NCBI GenBank assembly: GCA_003456175.1 | Contig: DMPB01000010.1 | Coordinates: forward strand, 1 to 5,352 | Direction of reading: 5' to 3' | Origin: Chitinophagaceae bacterium | GTDB taxonomy: Bacteria; Bacteroidota; Bacteroidia; Chitinophagales; Chitinophagaceae | Length of the DNA stretch: 5,352 bases | Shown: one piece after another, positions 1-3,916 of the stretch | How the letters are laid out: each line of letters starts with the position of its first letter | Numbering within the stretch: the first letter of the stretch is position 1 | Position numbers and translations under genes: made by a program | Notes under the pieces: generated by a model | Databases searched by the model: none | What the model was told of the DNA's origin: nothing | What the model saw: only the letters and a program-made list of their open reading frames with translations

Positions 1-229
1 TAAGTGCATTACACATTAAGTGATAAGCGCCCAACGAATGATGTAGCCTTGTATGCACCGCACCAGGATATACCAAGTGTGCCAATGCCATTTGTTGAAT
101 ACGGCGTAAGCGTTGGTAATAGGGGTGTTCAATAATGCTAAAAATGAGCGGATGTTGTATGGTAATAAAGCCATACACCGGGTCGTTAATAATTTTTCGT
201 CGCGTACTTGTATTAGTAGTTGTAGGCAT
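1..229 (-). CDS. HD-superfamily phosphohydrolase, N-terminal part (gene continues past the left edge)
   Basis: The first 76 codons of a protein of the COG1078 type (HD-domain phosphohydrolases related to dGTPases and SAMHD1) can be read here; the rest is outside the window. It opens with residues 12-22 (KIINDPVYGFI), then HPYYQRLRRIQQM at 35-47 and YPGAVHTRLHHSLGAYHL at 54-71, the usual order for the family. His64, in RLHHSLG, aligns with the first metal-binding His of SAMHD1 (RFEHSLG). The HD doublet and the last Asp lie off the edge. The ATG at 229-227 is preceded directly by an in-frame TGA (232-230), so no upstream start is possible. The gene starts 11 bp after the DUF3108 stop, so it is probably the third gene of that transcript. 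The family acts on nucleotides or nucleoside triphosphates, but the substrate of this branch is unknown. No clear Shine-Dalgarno sequence is present, as is normal for Bacteroidota. Confidence 0.9.
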   Translation of the reverse strand, partial: MPTTTNTSTRRKIINDPVYGFITIQHPLIFSIIEHPYYQRLRRIQQMALAHLVYPGAVHTRLHHSLGAYHLMCNAL

Positions 230-240
230 TCAAGCTTGTT

Positions 241-1032
241 TTAACGCCAGTTCACCAAACTAGTGAGCGGATAGCGTATGTTTTGATAACCCATCATATC
301 CACTTTAACAGTACCTACCACTATGGGGCTTTCAATACGAATAGGAATGTGGTTGGCATCGTCGGTTACCCAAACAGTCATTTTTTCGCCACCTTCGAAA
401 ATAGTACCCTTAATTAAAAGCGGACTAAACTTGATGGCTCTGAACTTGCCATACTTTGTTTTAATAGTTTCTTTACCTAAGTAGCGTATGTATAAATCGT
501 ATACGTTGTTATCTAAAAACATGCTGAAGGGTATTTTATCTTCAGGCTTGTACTTGTTGTAGTCGATGTTTCTTGCGTAGTATATACTGCTCAGAACATC
601 TTGAACGCAGTTGGGTACTTTAAATACACCTTTGTCGGTGATAGCAGTATTCGTTTGTTGGTTAAACGATACCGACTCGTTGATTTTATAACCACCCTCA
701 TCAACATTGCGAGCAAATTTGTATGGCTGTAAGGTAGCAGTATCTATAAAGCTCTCGTATTTATCACGTACTTTAAAAATCCAGTCATACTTACTATTGC
801 TGGTGCCAGTACCTACAATATGGTAAATAGGTTTGTTATTAAAGCGTTCTAATTGTGTAGTAAATGTTGCAGTTCCGGCATTTACATAAATACCAATAAC
901 ATTATAAAAAACGGTATAATCAATGCGCTCACCAGCCTGAAAGGCATGGTTACGTATGCTACAGAAATCGTCGCCAGCATTAAGCCGCAGACTTGTAACA
1001 ATTGTTGTTAAGAGAATAACTATTTTTTTCAC
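241..1032 (-). CDS. Secreted DUF3108 domain protein
   Basis: This is a 263-residue exported protein of unknown function from the DUF3108 family, common in Bacteroidota and Proteobacteria and thought to sit in the periplasm or on the envelope. An N-terminal signal peptide is visible: Lys2-Lys3, a hydrophobic stretch 4-15, and a likely signal peptidase I site after Ala19 (LNA). The mature part starts with FQAGERIDYTVFY (31-43), includes the family hallmark VQDVLSSIYYAR (143-154), and ends in a strand-rich block (about 200-250: KFSPLLIKG, GGEKMTVWVTDD, IPIRIESP, VGTVKVDM). The start is GTG at 1032-1030, overlapping the TGA of the upstream membrane-protein gene by four bases (GTGA), which suggests translational coupling. 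The HD-phosphohydrolase gene follows after 11 bp. Family membership is clear; a role in envelope biogenesis is inferred only from export and from the membrane-protein neighbour. Confidence 0.9.
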   Translation of the reverse strand: MKKIVILLTTIVTSLRLNAGDDFCSIRNHAFQAGERIDYTVFYNVIGIYVNAGTATFTTQLERFNNKPIYHIVGTGTSNSKYDWIFKVRDKYESFIDTATLQPYKFARNVDEGGYKINESVSFNQQTNTAITDKGVFKVPNCVQDVLSSIYYARNIDYNKYKPEDKIPFSMFLDNNVYDLYIRYLGKETIKTKYGKFRAIKFSPLLIKGTIFEGGEKMTVWVTDDANHIPIRIESPIVVGTVKVDMMGYQNIRYPLTSLVNWR

Positions 1033-2045
1033 GGTTCGGGTGTTGTTACTTCAGGTTTTGAAAATAATCTAATACTCAGTACAAATATGCTGCCAGCCAT
1101 AGCGGGTATTATCAAGTTTAACAACCAAATTCCAGCAGCGGTATAAATAATTCCTTGGTGGTTACTACTTAACAAGCCGAATAGTTGTAAGCTAGCTTGT
1201 CCTCGTAAGCCTAACTCCGCCATTGGAATGGTAGGTACCACTGCCATCACTAGAAAAAATACACATACCAGCCATATACCCGCCAATAAAGGCAACTGCA
1301 CATTAAATACTTGCAGCATTAACCAATATTGCAAAATAAATACAACATAACGGCTTATAGATAGCGTTAAAATTCTTGTTAATTCACGCCAATGAAAATC
1401 TTCGAGGTGTTGAATAAAGTAACGGTATTTGTGTACCCAACTAATACGTTCAAACACTTTGGTAAGCCAACTTAACTTGTAATACACCAGTACAAATACT
1501 AAAGCAATAATACCCATTGCATAAGCAAAGCCCCAAAACCAAAAATCACTGAGGTCGTGCATGAGGCCGCTATTGGGCCATAAGTACATACGGAGATATA
1601 TTAAGCCCACTACACCCATAATAAGTGTTACAATCAATTGTGCTAAGCCTGCTACAACGGTAAATGCTACACTACGCAACCTATTGCCCTCGCCCATGTG
1701 TAATACACGCCCCACATATTCGCCCAGTCTGTTAGGAACAAATAAACTAAATGCCAACCCGCTTAACACCGATTTATAGGCTGTAAAAAGACTAATACGT
1801 TGCACCGGTTTCACCAACACTTGCCACTTGCGAGCCTCTATACCCCAATTCACAAGGGTAAGCAATGCAACAGCCATAAGCTTCCAACGGTTGGTACCAT
1901 CCCAAGCGTGTTGTAATAGCTCCCATGCCGGCATGCTATTAGGTTGTTGTTGTACCTTACGGTAAATGCTGTACGCAAGCACCATAAATAAAATGGGACC
2001 AACTACATAGTTTAAAATAATCTTGTACTGCTTTTTTAGTTTCAT
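1029..2045 (-). CDS. Polytopic membrane protein, LPG synthase TM / UPF0104 (flippase-like) family
   Basis: A 338-residue inner-membrane protein that resembles the integral-membrane part of lysylphosphatidylglycerol synthases (PF03706, UPF0104, AglD2-like), without the soluble aminoacyl-transferase domain. About eight membrane segments are visible, near residues 9-27, 54-68, 86-103, 125-151, 169-189, 222-247, 251-271 and 298-328. Conserved-looking polar motifs are NWGIEARKW (66-74), PNRLGEYVGRV (104-114) and PTIPMAELGLRG (271-282). Stand-alone members are proposed to move or modify lipids or lipid-linked sugars; the substrate here cannot be told. I chose the ATG at 2045-2043 (MKLKKQYK). A TTG five codons upstream (2060-2058) would also be in frame, but it lies inside a likely -7 promoter box. 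The C-terminus overlaps the DUF3108 start by four bases, so the two are probably made together. One copy of the 13-bp iterated motif encodes residues 27-30 plus one base, just after the first membrane segment. Confidence 0.85.
   Translation of the reverse strand: MKLKKQYKIILNYVVGPILFMVLAYSIYRKVQQQPNSMPAWELLQHAWDGTNRWKLMAVALLTLVNWGIEARKWQVLVKPVQRISLFTAYKSVLSGLAFSLFVPNRLGEYVGRVLHMGEGNRLRSVAFTVVAGLAQLIVTLIMGVVGLIYLRMYLWPNSGLMHDLSDFWFWGFAYAMGIIALVFVLVYYKLSWLTKVFERISWVHKYRYFIQHLEDFHWRELTRILTLSISRYVVFILQYWLMLQVFNVQLPLLAGIWLVCVFFLVMAVVPTIPMAELGLRGQASLQLFGLLSSNHQGIIYTAAGIWLLNLIIPAMAGSIFVLSIRLFSKPEVTTPEP
1955..1967 (-). repeat. Iterated 13-mer ATTTACCGTAAGG, copy 1 (intragenic)
   Basis: Exact copy, reading on the minus strand, the same strand as its host gene. 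It is read in frame as ATT TAC CGT AAG G, giving Ile27-Tyr-Arg-Lys30 of the membrane protein, in the cytoplasmic- or periplasmic-side loop right after the first membrane helix. The match extends to C before and TA after, as in copies 2 and 3. Confidence 0.9.
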
Positions 2046-2057
2046 ATTGGTGGTGGC

Positions 2058-2065
2058 CAAACGTA
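2058..2065 (-). promoter_or_regulatory. Possible Bacteroidota -7 box for the membrane-protein transcript
   Basis: On the minus strand this reads TACGTTTG, an exact match to the Bacteroidota -7 consensus TAnnTTTG. It lies 12 bp before the chosen ATG (2045), so the leader would be very short. No good -33 TTG is found at the expected 19-21 bp spacing; the nearest TTG (2076-2074) is too close. The -7 match is seen in the sequence; promoter activity is inferred. Confidence 0.4.
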
Positions 2066-2078
2066 CATAAAGCCAATC

Positions 2079-2091
2079 ATTTACCGTAAGG
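2079..2091 (+). repeat. Iterated 13-mer ATTTACCGTAAGG, copy 2 (intergenic)
   Basis: Exact copy on the plus strand, in the 94-bp region between the divergent membrane-protein and ruvC genes. The match extends to CATTTACCGTAAGGTA, identical to copies 1 and 3. It is the only copy outside coding sequence. It lies upstream of both putative promoters, where a bound protein could in principle affect either gene, but the intragenic copies argue against a purely promoter role. Confidence 0.9.
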
Positions 2092-2100
2092 TAATTGTAA

Positions 2101-2131
2101 TTGCATTGTAAAAAAAGCTTTGATTAATTTG
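2101..2131 (+). promoter_or_regulatory. Possible ruvC promoter (-33 TTG, -7 TTAATTTG)
   Basis: A TTG at 2101-2103 is followed after 20 bp by TTAATTTG (2124-2131), which differs from the Bacteroidota -7 consensus TAnnTTTG in one position. The spacing is right, but the box ends only 8 bp before the ATG at 2140, so the leader would be almost absent. This is a weak, pattern-only prediction. Confidence 0.3.
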
Positions 2132-2139
2132 GCAGCGAA

Positions 2140-2706
2140 ATGCAACAACAAAATTCTGTAATTCTCGGTATCGATCCTGGTACGCAAGTAATGGGATACG
2201 GTGTATTGGCAGTATATAACAATAAGCCACGCGTACTACTGATGGATGTATTACATATGAGTAGTAAGTCTGATGTGTACGAACGCTTACATACCATACA
2301 CGCAAAGGTTGCAGATTTAATTCGATTGTATAGGCCAAGTACTTTTGCCATTGAAGCACCTTTTTTTGGCAAAAATGTGCAAAGTATGCTTAAACTTGGG
2401 CGAGCACAGGGTGTGGCCATTGCGGCAGCCATGCAAGCGGGTTTATCGGTTACAGAGTACAGCCCCAAAAAGGTGAAACAATCTATTACAGGTAATGGTA
2501 ATGCCGATAAAGAGCAAGTTTGGAAAATGCTACAAACAGTATTGCAAATAGATGAGCAACCGCAGTACTTCGATGCAACCGATGCATTGGCTGTTGCCTT
2601 ATGCCATTATTATCAATCACAAAACCCGTTGGCTAAAGTAGGAAAAGGCCTAAAAGGCTGGGAAGAGTTTATTGCAAAAAATCCTGATAAGGTGGTGCGT
2701 AAGTAA
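2140..2706 (+). CDS. ruvC: Crossover junction endodeoxyribonuclease RuvC
   Basis: RuvC is the Holliday-junction resolvase: as a dimer it makes paired nicks across a four-way junction brought by RuvAB, finishing homologous recombination and repair in the cytoplasm. The 188-residue product has an RNase H-like fold with all four catalytic acidic residues visible: Asp12 in GIDPGT, Glu72 in FAIEAPFFGKN, and Asp145 and Asp148 in FDATDALAVALCHY. The stretch from Gly77 to Gly91 (GKNVQSMLKLGRAQG) is the usual DNA-contacting segment. E. coli RuvC has 173 residues; the extra length is a Lys-rich tail (KGLKGWEEF onward) often seen in Bacteroidota. The ATG at 2140 is well placed for GIDPGT, with only a weak purine stretch before it. 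ruvA and ruvB are not next to it. The gene ends 6 bp from the stop of the convergent exported-protein gene, leaving no room for a separate terminator. Confidence 0.98.
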   Translation: MQQQNSVILGIDPGTQVMGYGVLAVYNNKPRVLLMDVLHMSSKSDVYERLHTIHAKVADLIRLYRPSTFAIEAPFFGKNVQSMLKLGRAQGVAIAAAMQAGLSVTEYSPKKVKQSITGNGNADKEQVWKMLQTVLQIDEQPQYFDATDALAVALCHYYQSQNPLAKVGKGLKGWEEFIAKNPDKVVRK

Positions 2707-2712
2707 TAGCAT

Positions 2713-3858
2713 TTATTCTTCGGCAATTTCTACTACCATTAAGTAACCGTATCCGCCACCAATACTTTTTAGTGCTTGTATCCAACGCAGTTGTTCGCTT
2801 TGTATGTTAACACCATCATTGTTCCAAATTTCTGGGCTGCATAAGCAGCCTAAGCTGGGCGAACAAGGGTAGTATGGTTGTTGTTGATAATACAAAGGGT
2901 TAATAGCAGTACCGTGTGCAATTATTTCGGTTCTGCCAAGCTTACCAGCATGATAACTTTCCCACAAGGCATCGTAATCGGCAAAAGGGGTGAGTAGTTG
3001 CTTGTAACTATTGTACCAACTTATGCTGCTGTCGTTAAAAAATATTGATGCGCTTGCCTCAAAAGGTAATTGCATTTGAAGGTTGGTAGTTGGGCCAATC
3101 CAATCGTTATTAGATACTGCAAATCCACGAAGTACATATAACCCTTGTGGTGTATTGCCGTTGGTGAGGTAATAAGGTAAGTTGGTAATAGAACGTGCTA
3201 GTTGTGTTGCTTTGAAAACCTTTCCTGTACTGTCTTTCAGCCATTCGTGTTGTTGATTTCGTATCATCACAAAACCAGGTTTGTTACGGTTACGATATTG
3301 AAAGCTAACAACGAGTATTTGTTGTGGTAGCAATGCCTTGTTCAGTAATTCATTTACCGTAAGGTAGCGTTGTTTCGTATGGCCCTTACGGTAAATGGAT
3401 ACTTGTAATGTATCTACCATATCTGCTGCTGAAAGTGTTGGATAAATTTTATTTAGTTGCAAGTATTCGTAAGCCATGGCACGCACTTTACTATTGCTGA
3501 TGTTGGGTAGTACTTGTTGTATTTCAGTAACATATTGCTTAGGGTACAAGGTGTACAACATTTCTAGCAATGCTCGTTGATGACTTGTTGGCAATACTTG
3601 CCATTGGTTAAAGTGATGTACAATAACGCTATGCATATTAACGGGGCGATATTGCATTAACTCCATAGCCCAAAATGCCCCAGCAATACGTGGATAATTA
3701 TCGTAATGTAATGGTAGTAATATGTTGGTTTGTACTTGTTGTTGGAGTTGGTGGGTAATGCTATCGCGGTTGTCCTTTGCAGTAAATGGAAATACAGTTT
3801 GGGCGGGTGCTATATGAGCAAGCCATAGAGCTATAACAAAAAAGCAATATCTACGCAT
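2713..3858 (-). CDS. Exported protein with a divergent L,D-transpeptidase (YkuD-like) C-terminal domain
   Basis: A 381-residue secreted protein. The signal peptide is clear: Arg2-Arg3, a hydrophobic core 5-16, and a likely cleavage site after Ala19 (APA then QT). Residues about 30-150 look helical, with a HEAT-like feel (MELMQY, ALLEMLYTLYP, VRAMAYEYLQL) and no family I can name. From about 180 the pattern fits an L,D-transpeptidase: strands ILVVSFQYR and GFVMIR, then NTPQGLYVL (235-243, like the TPxGxY/F motif), AHGT (314-317) and SLGC (335-338). His315 and Cys338 would be the catalytic pair. The usual SHGC is SLGC here, and the Arg that normally follows is Cys340; SxGC variants are known in the YkuD_2 branch. 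Such enzymes cross-link peptidoglycan or anchor lipoproteins. The assignment is inference from motifs. The start codon sits in a hairpin loop (3841-3877), and two iterated motifs lie in the linker near 155-169. Confidence 0.55.
   Translation of the reverse strand: MRRYCFFVIALWLAHIAPAQTVFPFTAKDNRDSITHQLQQQVQTNILLPLHYDNYPRIAGAFWAMELMQYRPVNMHSVIVHHFNQWQVLPTSHQRALLEMLYTLYPKQYVTEIQQVLPNISNSKVRAMAYEYLQLNKIYPTLSAADMVDTLQVSIYRKGHTKQRYLTVNELLNKALLPQQILVVSFQYRNRNKPGFVMIRNQQHEWLKDSTGKVFKATQLARSITNLPYYLTNGNTPQGLYVLRGFAVSNNDWIGPTTNLQMQLPFEASASIFFNDSSISWYNSYKQLLTPFADYDALWESYHAGKLGRTEIIAHGTAINPLYYQQQPYYPCSPSLGCLCSPEIWNNDGVNIQSEQLRWIQALKSIGGGYGYLMVVEIAEE
3352..3364 (+). repeat. Iterated 13-mer ATTTACCGTAAGG, copy 3 (intragenic, antisense to host gene)
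   Basis: Exact plus-strand copy inside a minus-strand gene. The host reads the complement in the frame C CTT ACG GTA AAT, which encodes Leu166-Thr-Val-Asn169 plus the last base of Tyr165. This register is different from those of copies 1 and 5, so the conservation is at the DNA level and not in the protein. The match extends to CATTTACCGTAAGGTA. Confidence 0.9.
3384..3396 (-). repeat. Iterated 13-mer ATTTACCGTAAGG, copy 4 (intragenic, sense)
   Basis: Exact minus-strand copy, nine codons from copy 3 and in inverted orientation to it. The host reads it as ATT TAC CGT AAG G, encoding Ile155-Tyr-Arg-Lys158 and the first base of Gly159, the same register as copy 1 in an unrelated protein. The base before is C; the two bases after are GC instead of TA. 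Confidence 0.9.
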
Positions 3859-3877
3859 ACTTGCAAGATATTGCTTT
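3841..3877 (-). terminator. Perfect 12-bp hairpin with T-run, over the start codon of the downstream gene
   Basis: The arms AAAGCAATATCT (3841-3852) and AGATATTGCTTT (3866-3877) are perfect complements around a 13-nt loop (3853-3865). Read on the minus strand, the stem is followed by more T, giving a run of six T (3843-3838), the form of an intrinsic terminator, and it starts 39 bases after the hybrid-kinase stop. It also spans the start of the next gene: the ATG (3858-3856) is in the loop, and codons 3-6 form the second arm. It could therefore end kinase transcripts, attenuate read-through, or hide the translation start. The stem is AT-rich (8 of 12 pairs A-T). The structure is seen; the function is inferred. 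Confidence 0.5.
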
Positions 3878-3916
3878 AAAGGAAGTAGGAAGAATTGTAT
3901 GATGAAAGAGGTTGGT

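Larger units (their letters stand above)
3351..3397. repeat. Inverted pair of iterated motifs, 14-bp arms with 19-bp loop
   Basis: Copies 3 and 4 of the 13-mer face each other. With one flanking C/G pair the arms are 14 bp and perfectly complementary (3351-3364 and 3384-3397), around the loop 3365-3383. The RNA of either strand could form a strong hairpin. No T-run follows, so it does not look like a simple terminator. It lies within the linker-coding part of the transpeptidase-like gene. Confidence 0.85.

Noticed and set aside
103..110. GCGTAAGC and the similar GTAAGGTAGC at 729-738, partial matches to the motif
   Set aside because: Only 6-10 bases match, without the ATTTACC half; expected by chance and by codon use.
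471..486. CTTTACCTAAGTAGCG, resembling the iterated motif with two single-base deletions
   Set aside because: It needs two gaps to align and lies in normal DUF3108 coding sequence (YLGKE region); not counted as a copy.
1561..1779. Plus-strand open frame of 72 codons inside the membrane-protein gene
   Set aside because: Antisense shadow of a clear coding region, with no family resemblance and no start signal.
2058..2060. TTG as the start of the membrane-protein gene
   Set aside because: It adds only five residues (ATTN and the start), lies in a consensus-matching -7 box, and an ATG follows directly at 2045.
2081..2468. Two minus-strand open frames opposite ruvC
   Set aside because: Shadows of ruvC, whose catalytic residues and motifs are complete on the plus strand.
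2690..2760. Possible bidirectional terminator between ruvC and the convergent gene
   Set aside because: The gap is 6 bp and the only inverted match nearby (GGTGGTG against CTACTACC) is imperfect with a long loop and no T-run.
549..3741. GTACTTGTTGT seen three times (near 549, 3508 and 3731)
   Set aside because: On the coding strand these are mostly CAA/AAC-rich codon runs (Gln, Asn, Val); explained by codon bias and Gln-rich segments, with no shared flanks.
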